From Spinacia oleracea (Eukaryota; Streptophyta; Magnoliopsida; Caryophyllales; Amaranthaceae), in contig NC_079487.1 of assembly GCF_020520425.1 (NCBI RefSeq), positions 86,681,141 to 86,745,140 on the forward strand: DNA of 64,000 bases. The letters are read 5' to 3'. Of this stretch, positions 20,580-30,425 are shown piece by piece (within the stretch, counting starts at the first letter, position 1; every line of letters begins with the position of its first letter). The translations under genes were made by a program, and so were the position numbers. Under the pieces are notes generated by a model, which was given only the letters and a program-made list of their open reading frames with translations, did not search any database and had not been told where the DNA came from.

Positions 20580-22487
20580 CAAATATTTTTTATAGTTTAC
20601 ACAAATGAGCAAATTAAATTTTAAAATTCGAACTTTAATATTTGCTCATTTACACTCAATGAGCAAATGTTAAAATCTGAACTTTAATATTTGCTCATTT
20701 AGACTCAATGAGCAAATCCGAAATTAAATGAAACTATAATATCTGCTCATTTATATTTTAAAATCTCATATTACTTCAAAAAATCTTCTCATTTTTTATA
20801 GTTTATACAAATGAGCAAATAAATTTGCTCATTTTTTATAGTTTACACAAATGAGCAAATACTTTTGCTCATTTTTAAAATTTTAAAGTTCGGATTTTTT
20901 AATATTGAAATTTTTTGCTCATCGTGTCTAAATGAGCAAATAAATTTGCTCATTTTTTATAGTTTACACAAACGAGCAAATACTTTTGCTCATTTTTAAA
21001 ATTTTAAAGTTCGTATTTGTTAATATTGAAAACTTTTGCTCATCGTTTCTAAATGAGCAAATAAATTTGCTCATTTTTTATAGTTTACACAAATGAGCAA
21101 ATACTTTTGCTCATTTTTAAAATTTTAAAGTTCGGATTTGTTAATATTGAAAACTTATCTCATCGTGTCTAAATGAGCAAATAAATTTGCTCATTTTTTA
21201 TAGTTTACACAAATGAGCAAATACTTTTGCTCATTTTTAAAATTTTAAAGTTCGTATTTGTTAATATTGAAAACTTTTGCTCATCGTGTCTAAATGAGCA
21301 AAAAATTTGCTCATTTTTTATAGTTTACACAAATGAGCAACTACTTTTTCTCATTTTTAAAATTTTAAAGTTCAGATTTGTTAATATTGAAAACTTTTGC
21401 TCATCGTGTCAAAATGAGCAAATAAATTTACTCATTTTATATAGCTTATACAAATGAGCAAATATTTTTTCTCATTTTAAAATTTTTAAAGTTCGCATGT
21501 GTTAATATTGAAAACTTTTTGCTCATCGTGTCTAAATAAGCAAATAAAATTGCTCACTTTTCATAGTTTACGCAAATGAGCATATACTTTTGCTCATTTT
21601 TAAAATTTTAAAGTTCGAATTTGTTAATATTGGAAACTTTTGCTCATCGTGTCTAAATGAGAAAATATTTTTGCTTATTTTATATATTTTACACAAAATG
21701 AGCAAATATTTTTCAATATTAACTATTAAGTTCTTATTGTTCATGTTCGTTTTGAGCTATTATGTTTCAAGAAATATGAATAACTAATTATTCTTATTTT
21801 TCTTGGAAGGATCATGGATCGGTTTATTTAGTGTGTTTAAAAATTTTGAACCTTTGTAGTTACAAGCAAATGAGCAAATTTTAAAGTTAGAATTTGTTAA
21901 TATTCAAAACTTTTGCTCATTGCGTCTAAATGAGCAAATATTTTAAAATCTCTGATTACTTAACATTCAATAAATTTGCTCATTTTTTATAGTTTATACA
22001 AATGAGCAATTATTTTTGCTCATTTTTTATAGTTTAAAGTTCGAATTTGTTAATATTCAAAACTCTTGCTCATTGTGTCTAAATGAGCAAATGTTTTAAA
22101 ATCTCAGATTACTTAACATTCAAAAAATTTGCTCATTTTTTATAGTTTACACTAAAGAGCAAATATGTTTGCTCATTTTTTTTATAATTTACACAAATGA
22201 GCGAATATTTTTGCTCATTTTAAAATTTTAAAGTACGGATTTGTTAATATTGAAAACTTTTGCTCATTGTGTCTAAATGAGAAAAATTTTAAAATCTCAC
22301 ATTACTTTACATTCAAAAAAATTGCTCATTTTTTTTATAGTTTACACAAATGAGCAAAGAAATTTGCTCATTTTTAATCGTTTACAGATGAGCAAATATT
22401 TTTGCTCATTTTTAAAATTTAAAATTTTGTGTTTGTCAATATTTAAAACTTTTACTCATTGTGGGTAAATGAGCAATTTTTTAAAAA
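20580..22487 (+). repeat. ~120-bp tandem array with TTTGCTCATTT / AAATGAGCAAA motifs
   Basis: Units of about 120 bp recur in register at 20,823, 20,945, 21,066, 21,186 and 21,306, then more loosely. Each unit carries TTTGCTCATTTTTTATAGTT, the inverted AAATGAGCAAAT, a TTTTAAAGTTCG segment and GCTCATCGTGTCTAAATGAG. The AATGAGCAAA motif resembles the AATGAGAA motif of the element C ends. Open frames across it are repeat artefacts. The array continues at 23,359 after an inserted Helitron. Confidence 0.9.
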
Positions 22488-23358
22488 CTAGTCAATGGTA
22501 CGTGCGTTGCACGTGACATTTAAAAACATACTTCCTTCGTTATTTTGTAGATGACACAATTTTTTTTTATCATGATTTCCATTGTAATACTCCCTCCGTA
22601 TCTTTTCCGGCCGTATTTATTTAAGAGATACACTTGCCATTTTTAGTAACTTATCAACCCCATCTCTAATTAAATAATACATCTAATTTACCCTATGACC
22701 CACCATCATATTAAACAAATAATTTCATAAACCCACCCCAACTCCCACCCCACCAAAATGACATGGTCCCCACTTGTTTACTTATTAAAATATCGACCCA
22801 ACCCCACTTCCTTCATTATTTTATTTCATTCAATTCTTTTTCTTAATACACGTGCCCGGCCAAGTGTATCTCTTAAATAAATACGGAGGGAGTATTTCAA
22901 TTACTAATGTTGTTGTACGTGTATGATTTTGACTTTTTGTACTTCGTATTATTCACACAATTTACTTTAACCATATTTCATTTTTAGTAAATAAAAACAA
23001 ATGTATATATGTAATATTCCGTATATTATTTTTAAAATATTAACATTTTATAAATTTTTATAATATGTAATTGAAGATATTAGTGGTCGAATTGTGTATT
23101 GACAAGCATGTGCAGTCAAATTGAGACAAGTAATTTGGGATAGAGGGAGTACATTACACTTTCTAATCCGTACTCCAGCTACATGGATAAATGCAATGTC
23201 ACTATGTGTCTAGAAGCATTAAGGTCCAACAAATTATAATAGTAAATATTTAAAAAAACAAAAAAACAAATTGTAATTAATATACTAAGAAAGGGCAAAT
23301 TTGGAAATAAAAATTACGACAAATGCAATCTTCATTGGGGCTTTTTAATAGAAGAGGA
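22488..23358 (-). mobile_element. Non-autonomous Helitron, 871 bp, minus orientation
   Basis: Read on the minus strand it begins TCCTCTTCTATTAAAAAGCC after a host A, and ends with hairpin CACGTGCAACGCACGT and then CTAG before a host T. Both termini match the Helitron rule (insertion between A and T, 5' TC, 3' hairpin plus CTRR). The flanks TTTTTTAAAAA and TCTCAGATTA rejoin exactly into the sequence of an uninterrupted array unit (TTTTAAAATCTCAGATTA, seen at about 22,095). It has no coding capacity. It carries a MITE. Confidence 0.85.
22590..22892. mobile_element. Stowaway-type MITE nested in the Helitron
   Basis: It starts CTCCCTCCGTATCTTTTCCG and ends with the inverted complement (ACGGAGGGAG). 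Long inner inverted segments GTATTTATTTAAGAGATACAC are present. TA flanks both sides (22,588-22,589 and 22,893-22,894). It is 303 bp and non-coding. Confidence 0.88.
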
Positions 23359-23640
23359 TCTCAGATTAATTAACATTAAAAACTTTTGCTCATTGGGTCT
23401 AAATGAGCAAATATTTTAAAATCTCAGATTACTTAACATTCAAAAAATTTGCTCGTTTTTTCATAGTTCACCCAAATGAGCAAATATTTTTGCTCATTTT
23501 AAAAAATTTAAAGTTCGGATTTGTTAATATTCAAAACTTTTGCTCATTTTGATAGTTTACACAAAATGAGCAAATATTTTTAAAATTCTGATTGACTAAC
23601 TTAAACAAAATTGCTCATAATTTTCCTTTTGTTCAATTTA
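23359..23640 (+). repeat. Tandem array, part right of the Helitron
   Basis: It continues the TTTGCTCATTT / AAATGAGCAAAT units interrupted at 22,487. Confidence 0.85.
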
Positions 23641-23716
23641 AAAGTAAATAGAATTTGTTCAAAAGTAAAGAATAATCTAATAGGAGAAATAGTATCATAT
23701 ACAAAATATAAAGAGT

Positions 23717-23786
23717 TGCCTATGTAGGATTCGTACCTACATCATTGTGCAATGGCACAACGCTCTACCAATTGAGCTAATAGGCA
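23717..23786 (-). ncRNA. tRNA-like module 3 (in element C)
   Basis: On the minus strand: acceptor TGCCTAT/ATAGGCA, D-arm GCTC/GAGC with loop AATTGGTA, anticodon stem TTGTG/CACAA with six-base loop CCATTG, T-arm GTAGG/CCTAC with loop TACGAAT. It is seventy bases, the same size and stems as module 1. The D-loop GG is kept here, so this is the best-preserved copy apart from one T-loop change. Confidence 0.6.
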
Positions 23787-23855
23787 TTACTTGCATGTTG
23801 GTTCCAACACATTGTGAAACCATTTTGAGTTTGGTAGAGAGGTAATGGTAGGTAA

Positions 23856-24080
23856 ATTAATTTCCTTGTTAGCAGTAAGCTTAATGTTTTGAAACAACCA
23901 GATTCTCCATCTGCAAAATTAGTCTTGCACCTCTTTCATTTATTGTTTGGAGTTGTTGCAAAGTTCCCATCAGATTCAGAGCGTATACTGCTGCCTCATA
24001 TGCCTGTTATTGTTGAGGTGTGCATAAAAAATACCACTGAAGTTGAGAAACCTATAGGCTACCATCTACCAGACCATTAA
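23856..24080 (+). pseudogene. TRA1/TRRAP-like fragment
   Basis: Plus-strand reading gives INFLVSSKLNVLKQPDSP, SAKLVLHLFHLLFGVVAKF, PSDSERILLPHMPVIVEVC and IKNTTEVEKPIGY, then diverges (HLPDH) to a stop at 24,080. This matches an internal HEAT-repeat part of TRA1/TRRAP, the very large activator-binding subunit of SAGA/NuA4 complexes (plant copies read LVLHLFR...EVCMKNATEVEKPLGYMQLL). Only about 70 of nearly 4000 residues are present, so it is a captured fragment inside element C. Confidence 0.75.
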
Positions 24081-24328
24081 AATAGCACATTATTATATGT
24101 AGTCAGTAGTCCACATCTGCTACACTATAACTTTATCACTTATTACCTAAAATCCATCAAGAATAAAGTCATAGATCAAACGATTATACAACTTCTTTGG
24201 TCATTCAATCCATTCATTCTACCTCAAGTCAGTTATGGTTGGATTTAAGTTTTTTATTTTAGTTTTCGGTTTTCTGCTGCTGACTTGTGCTTAATTTTTT
24301 TTTTTTCCTGATTTTATACTTCTTATAG

Positions 24329-24415
24329 GAACAATATGATGGATTGGATCTGATAGAAAATGAAGATCAAGTAGTTGACATTGAGAATCATGCACACACA
24401 AGGGAAGACAATTGA
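24329..24415 (+). pseudogene. Terminal exon-like segment, unrecognised
   Basis: After a TTATAG acceptor, 28 codons run to a TGA: EQYDGLDLIENEDQVVDIEN, then HAHTREDN. The acidic tail looks like a protein C-terminus. It may be the last exon of a fusion transcript following the TRA1 fragment. The family is unknown. Confidence 0.3.
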
Positions 24416-24744
24416 AGATGAAAAGATAGAAGACAATACATTTGATGTTTAGATATGATCATTTGGTTTTATTTAGAACATCATAATGTAATTTTCATAG
24501 AGCATACATCAAATACATTAGAATGTTGTTTATTAGTTTAACCTTCAAAATGACATTTGCATATTTGTTCAAATAATTATTTCGGATTCATATTATTAAT
24601 ACTATTCTTCTTTTTATTGTTAATATTATTGCTATTATAATATCTTTATCATTTTTATTATACAATTATAGTTAATGAATTTATTTTAATATAATTATCA
24701 TTTGTATACCAATTTTGTAATATTTATTAAATTAATATTCAATT

Positions 24745-25183
24745 ATAAGCATTACGGTGTAAGTGTTACAATAGATATTAAAAAGTGTTAAATACATAGT
24801 GTTACCTAATAGTAGAATAGTGTTGCTTAATATTAAACAATGTGTTACGTTATATGGTGAAAAGTGATACCTATGATTCAATAAGTGCTACTGGAAATAA
24901 AACTGATATAAAAAAGTGGTACTAATAGTTTAAAAGTGTTACCTAAGATATTATGAGTAACACATTTAAGGTGCTACAATAGGATTGAAAATGTGTTACA
25001 TAGAATTATTTTTAGTAACACTAGTAAAAATGTTATCTTATGTTATTTAAAGTGTTACCTAAAAGAATAGGTAGCACGAGCAGATGTATCACCCATAAAG
25101 TGTTACTTATAATCTATGAAAACACTTTACCCCCATTACGTAACAGTTTTTTGGTGTTACATAAAGTCAATTATGCACTAGTG
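24745..25183 (-). mobile_element. CACTA-like transposon terminus with GTGTTAC subterminal repeats
   Basis: On the minus strand from 25,183 the sequence begins CACTAGTGCATAATTGAC and continues with many GTAACAC/GTGTTAC units in both orientations back to about 24,745. A CACTA end followed by clustered short subterminal repeats is the pattern of CACTA (En/Spm) elements. I could not find a matching opposite end or a convincing 3-bp target duplication, so it is probably a truncated or deleted copy. Confidence 0.4.
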
Positions 25184-25593
25184 ATTGTTCCAAGTATAGA
25201 ACTAGCTCGGCTTGTATTATCTTTCTTGGCAAAAGCTACTTTGTTCTGAGTATTTTCTTGCAAAATCTCTCCCCAAGGATTTGAACTTCTCTATACCGAG
25301 AATTTGCGTAAGGCGTAGTACCCTTCCCAAAACAGGACATAGGATTATTCAGATTTCTTGCCTTGGGTTTCACTTGAGTTTCTCTAGGTCTCGATTAGAT
25401 CCTCATAGACAAGGTGCTGACAACATCAATAGAGAACTCGAGTACAACACACTATAAAGCTTCTACAACACTACATCTTCAACTAGGAAAATCTAAAATT
25501 ATGAGCAGATCCCAATTGATTTTTAAACTATAACCTGTCTGCAGCTTTTTAAAGGACAGTTAGACAAAGTAACAGGTCTCTAGGAAAACTTAC
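25184..25593. other. Element C interior, unidentified
   Basis: There are short open stretches on both strands but no recognised family. Confidence 0.25.
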
Positions 25594-25640
25594 TTCAGAT
25601 TTCTTTTCAAGTTCCTCCAGGAAATCCAGCTTCTGAAGCT
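25594..25640 (-). pseudogene. Small exon-like coiled-coil segment
   Basis: A 47-base segment bounded by TTGTTAG and GTAAGTTT on the minus strand encodes LQKLDFLEELEKKSE. Good splice signals on both sides suggest a captured exon of a coiled-coil protein. It is too short to name. Confidence 0.35.
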
Positions 25641-26160
25641 CTAACAAGGAAAGAACACAATCAGAAATTAATAATCATCTACTAATAAGGGACTAGTGAT
25701 TAAAATCCAATGCAGGTCCATATCATATGGAACAATATGCTTTAGCTAATGATGATTAAACAATTCAAAAAGTGGATATGAATGTGCTGAAAAGAACGAT
25801 ATTCACAATTTGCCAATTTGGCAGTACGCAATAGAAGGAACTAACAACAAAAAAAGAAGGAAACAAAATTCATCCTATACTGCAAGCCCGTCAGGCTAGC
25901 TCCCCTTATAACATCCTTAGTGATAGCAATGGAGATGAATATACACTTTCAAGGCAACAAATGGGGAAAGGAGTCAAAATGAGGTTAAAAGGTTGAACCA
26001 ACAGGAATAGTTCACTAGAATTTTATATATAGGAGATTTATGAGGGATTTCTTTTTATTTTCCAGTGGTTTTTGAACTTCATGAAAATTGATCAAAATCC
26101 ATAGCCAGAAAAAATATGCTAAAAACCTGCCATCCATGATTAAGGTGGAATGTCAAACGA
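25641..26160. other. Element C interior, no recognised feature
   Basis: No gene or transposon end was identified. Confidence 0.25.
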
Positions 26161-26166
26161 TATGAA

Positions 26167-26283
26167 GAAGTGGGATCCAAATTGATCGAGTATATCCTTG
26201 GGGACAATATCCGATTTATGCACTTGTTAACACAAAGATCCAAATTGATCGAGTTTATCCTTGGGGACAATATCCGACAAAAT
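26167..26283 (+). repeat. Direct duplication, ~50-bp unit
   Basis: GATCCAAATTGATCGAGT followed by TATCCTTGGGGACAATATCC occurs at about 26,172 and again at about 26,238, joined by a segment that includes ATTTATGCACTTGTTAACAC, which itself recurs at about 26,325. Confidence 0.8.
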
Positions 26284-27104
26284 TTCTTATTGTTATCTTT
26301 CAATATTAGCAAAAAGATGGGCATGATTTATGCACTTGTTAACACAATTTACTTACAATCAAATTCAAGCAAAACCAAAAAAAAAAACGAGAAAAATAAT
26401 TCCCCCAAATCAACTCAATTCGAGCAAAACACCTTGCTCATTCAAGAAAATCAAAAGAAAAACCCTAACCGCAAGGTTGAATAACATGAACTCAATTCAC
26501 ATAACTACTCGATCAAAGAAATCACATGAATTCCAATAAAGAACCTAATCCCCAAAATCAAAAGAAAAACCAAAATTCGAGCAAAATTAGTCGAAAATAT
26601 CAACCGAGTAAGATAAGAAACACGAATAAGAGAACAAAACATTAATCGATAACCTAATTGAACACAGATCAAATTCAGGAACAAAAAATTGAAGAACAAC
26701 AACAAAATTATCAAATCGAAGAACAACTACGGACTAATTGAATGTAGAGAGAAAAATTAATATAGCAAAAACTGAAGAAAATCAAAAAAATAAAACACGT
26801 ACCTGGAGAATTGGAATCGCAAAGAAGCTAAAGAATTATGCAAGGAGAATCAAGGAAGTTGAAGAAGATGAAATGCATAGCAGAGGATTTACAAGAGGAG
26901 AGAGAAAACTGAAAGAAGAGAGAGAGAAATAATTCTGAAAAATTGACGTTGTGAGGAGGTCATTCAACTGGGCAAATTTACTAACTTACCCTTAATGTTT
27001 CACTTGGTCGGGCAGATCGTGGGTCATTAAATTTAATTTGTTGGACGGTTAAGATCGTTTCTCATTCTTCTCAATATAAGGATCTTCTCATTGGAGGGTG
27101 ACCC
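26284..27104. other. Right part of element C, leader-like on the minus strand
   Basis: The minus strand from about 26,930 is CT-rich and ends at a splice donor-like CCAG/GTACGTG near 26,802. No protein is recognised. The terminal repeat occupies about 27,040-27,104. Confidence 0.35.
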
Positions 27105-27246
27105 TATATATAATTAATTTAATTAACAATACTAATTTGAAATTTAATTAAATTAACAAAGCTTGATTAATTAAGGTTAAAGGAGGTTTATTAGGAATTT
27201 TTTTTATAAATCTCCATAAGATAAGTTGTAATAGCTTGAATGACAA

Positions 27247-30129
27247 TGTAACACCCTAATAATACCTTGCTTTTATAAAACTATTTTCCAACTTAAAATA
27301 AAGGAATTACTAAAGTATTACCACCACCGTGATAACGGTTAAGGCTATTACCAGAATTACGCAGCGGAATTAAATGTCAACTAACTTTTAAAAAACATAA
27401 TTAATGAAATATTGAGGCCTCCTACAATTTGGAACCATAATGGCCCAAAACCCAAAACATAAATAGTTTCAAACATTTCAAACATAATTAAAGTATTATT
27501 AAATAGTTCAAAATACGTAAACATGCAACTCTCTCGATCATCCCAAGCCACATGATTCCGATCTACCAACCTGCTATTTTATTCTACTCCCCATCAATGC
27601 AAGTACAAATGATAGATCACCATAGGGTCATTAAGGCAAAGGCCATGACCAAAACACACAAAGCACGTAGTCAGCAAACGCTGAGTACTTACAAGCATAG
27701 GGTGAATGAAACTAAAACATGCATCACTCACTAAGTACTAATCAACATGCAAAAGCCATATAATAATAGACAATCAATCATGAATACAAGACTCGACTCT
27801 TGACTCACAATTTAATTAGAATAAGCTTCGAACGGGCCAAAAGAATAATCCACAAAGGGAAAAGGTGATGGGAGCCAACCATACACCAAATATATAATAA
27901 TAAAATTGGGCCATACCGAGTTTCGGGCCATACCGACGGAATTCCTGCGCATAATATAAATGAAACAACGTCTTGTATCATTAGTAGGAGTACGAGCTTT
28001 CCGGCAAGACTCCCCCCATTGTTCATACTCAAGGTATATACGTTCCAAGAGTTTTGAAGCTTGTTCTGGTTGCACTTTACGTTTATTAATGTTTTATTAA
28101 AGGCGAACTCAAGACTCACCAACATGCACACATACAATTAATAAACAACAACCAAAACAATCTTATTTTAAATGCTTTAGGACATGTGATCAACAAGGCA
28201 AGACACTTGTGATATTACTACCATGTTCCTCCTCACCAAAGTGAGACTCCACATCATGCACATTAACATGAGGGTTGTGCCCTTGCACGACAAATCCTAA
28301 TTCATTTCATACATAATATTCCCAACTGAACCCTACATGTGCGGTGGCTTACGTGAGCTAACCCTTCACATGCGGTAAAATAAATAGTACAACGAAGTAC
28401 GAATAATTGGCTCAAAGTATGCTAGACATCCCGTACAATAGGATACAAATAAATAATCCATCCCTTGCATGTGAAATAAACCATACATGCATAAATATTG
28501 AACAACATGATTGACAATGAAATCCATACTCATAATAATTCCAACATGGTTGTTCAACAATTGATCCAATAAATCCAACATCACAAATCACATGCTCGTT
28601 CACCAAAATAAACATGATTCCACACAATGTAATTCACATCATCAACAATCATGTAATGTCATTGACAAAAGGTGTGGTCGCCCTAGACTTGTACGTACCT
28701 TGAATACCTAAGCGTAGGGGCCACTTTGCAATAACGAGCATCAACTAGAAATCACCTCCTATCATCAAAATAATGAAACTTAAATTATTTCCATGTTCAT
28801 TAAATTTCCAGCAACTTTATAAAATTTAAAACCTCCTTTAGACTTTAGAATTCAATCGTTTTTCAATAATAAAAACGTCTCAATTTGCAAAGTCAATCCC
28901 TAATACGAAAACATACTTTTTCCGCCTTTAAAATCAATAAAAATCGACACTTTAAACCTTTATTCAAATCTGAAAATATAATTGATTATCATAATTAAAA
29001 TCATTACCTAACTATGCTAATCAATTGACTCATTAGGTCTAGGTTAAAACCCTAACTTGAAAATCCCAATAACACTAGTTTATCATCATAAAAATCAATA
29101 CTTTATTCAATAAACAAATCTGAAAATTTATCCTTTAATAATTAAAACAAGCCTAATGAATCACAACACGCAAATCCTCAAACCACGGTATTCATAACCG
29201 GTTCCCAGCATTTTAATTACTCAAAACAATATTAATATAATAATTTAAAATACGGAATTTAAATAGAATAGGTAAGGAAGAAGAGAATTATACCAATCCG
29301 GCCTATAGCACGGAACAACCACGAATTGATGTGATTGGGCGAAAAAGATTGAACAACGAACGAACAAGCAACAACGTCAACACACAACGCACCACTCGTG
29401 GCGTGTGTGCAGCGACGAAGAGGAACGGGCAGCAGGGGCGCACAGCAGTGCTGGCGAGAGGGGAGCAGCGCGCTGGCGCGGGCGAAGGGAGTGGGGGAGT
29501 GTGGGTGCGAGGGCGAGAGAGAGAGAGTGAGTGGGGGCGTGCGGCTGGGCGAGGGAAGGCAGCAGCGGCAGCACCACACAACAACAACACACACGCACAA
29601 AGGGGGATGGGCGTTGTGCCGTGCAAGGGGCACGAGCAGCAGCGGGCACTCGTGTGCGGGACGAGGGCCGGACGAGCAAGGAGGAGAGAGAAAGAGGAGT
29701 GTTGGGCAAGAAAGAGAGAAAAGGATTTATGACAAAATAGGGGGTCATTTAATGATGGGGGAGTCTATTTATAGGCTCCCTAATCCCTTGATGGGCTAGG
29801 CTTAGAAGATTTGAGTTGGGCTTAGGAAATAAATGATTTGGGCTAGCTTAGGATTTAAATTAAACTCTTTTGATTGGGCTCGTTTAGTAAAACGAATTGG
29901 ACTTTTTATTTAAAACCCGAAGCTTTAAAAATCATTTGCAACTCATTTAATTTTCCGACTCAAGAATTAAATTCCTTTCGTAATTAATTAAAATAATAAA
30001 TATTCTAATTAATTAAAATACATTAAATAAAATGCATTTAAATATTATTTAAATGTTAATAAATCGTAAAATGCTTTATAAATATAATAAAATATACTTA
30101 TAAATATTATAAAAATACGAGGTATTACA
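27247..30129 (-). mobile_element. Solo LTR of a Tekay/Del-like Ty3/gypsy element
   Basis: On the minus strand it begins TGTAATACCTCGTATTTTTA and ends GGGTGTTACA. The 5-bp direct repeat GACAA flanks it exactly (27,242-27,246 and 30,130-30,134). It has TG...CA ends and a length of 2883 bp, without PBS, PPT or protein domains, so it is a solo LTR left by recombination. The GC-rich stretch 29,350-29,720 is open on both strands but shows low-complexity Arg/Gly/Ala composition; I take it as the LTR promoter/leader and not as a gene. Confidence 0.82.
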
Positions 30130-30166
30130 GACAAACTTTAAAATAAGTACCTCATTACCGCAATTT

Positions 30167-30425
30167 GGATTATACACCCGGGTGCACAGTGCTCATGGTG
30201 CACCCTGAAGAACATTTGTTGAGTATCTAAAGAACATGAAGAATGATTTCAATGTACATATACAAATGAAATATTTGCAATATATGTACTATGGATTTGA
30301 ACTATATGTTCATTTAGTATATGTTCTATGAATATGAATGATATGATATGTTCTTTGCATTTGAACTATAAGTTCTTTTAAAAATAGGGTGCACAGTGAG
30401 CATTGTGCACCCGGGTGTATAAACC
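30167..30425. mobile_element. Small TIR element (MITE-like), 259 bp
   Basis: The ends are inverted: left GGATTATACACCCGGGTGCAC, right the complement of GGTTTATACACCCGGGTGCAC. Within each arm the GGGTGCACAGTGCTCA type motif is itself nearly palindromic. No clear target duplication was found, so the superfamily is unassigned. Confidence 0.6.

Larger units (their letters stand above)
17789..27104. mobile_element. Element C: ~9.3-kb (TA)n-bounded TIR element carrying gene fragments
   Basis: The left end TTTACACTCAAATGAGAAAC, followed by GAATGAGAAGAATGAGAAGC, is an imperfect inverted match to the right end, whose minus strand reads GGGTCACCCTCCAATGAGAAG, then TTGAGAAGAATGAGAAACG. (TA)n flanks the left side and a short TATATATA the right (27,105-27,112). 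CT-rich leader-like sequences with splice donors start inward from both ends: plus strand at 17,930-18,102, with donor GTAAGT after ACAATTG, and minus strand at about 26,930 down to 26,800, with donor GTACGT. Inside are fragments of eIF5, ADH and TRA1, two tRNA-like modules, a tandem array, a Helitron and a CACTA-like terminus. No transposase was found. Confidence 0.6.

Noticed and set aside
21227-22468. Hydrophobic open frames in the tandem array
   Set aside because: They are the same repeat unit translated several times; no start context or family match.
20580-23640. Possible CRISPR-like array because of regularly spaced palindromic motifs
   Set aside because: The units are long (about 120 bp), contiguous and degenerate with no unique spacers, in a plant nuclear context.
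25019-25183. Complete 165-bp CACTA MITE
   Set aside because: CACTA ends can be read on both sides but the 3-bp flanks (TAA and ATT) differ, and the subterminal repeats extend beyond the left end.
29259-29799. Six overlapping open frames of 69-133 codons on both strands
   Set aside because: They lie in a GC-rich, low-complexity part of the solo LTR. Openness on both strands follows from composition.
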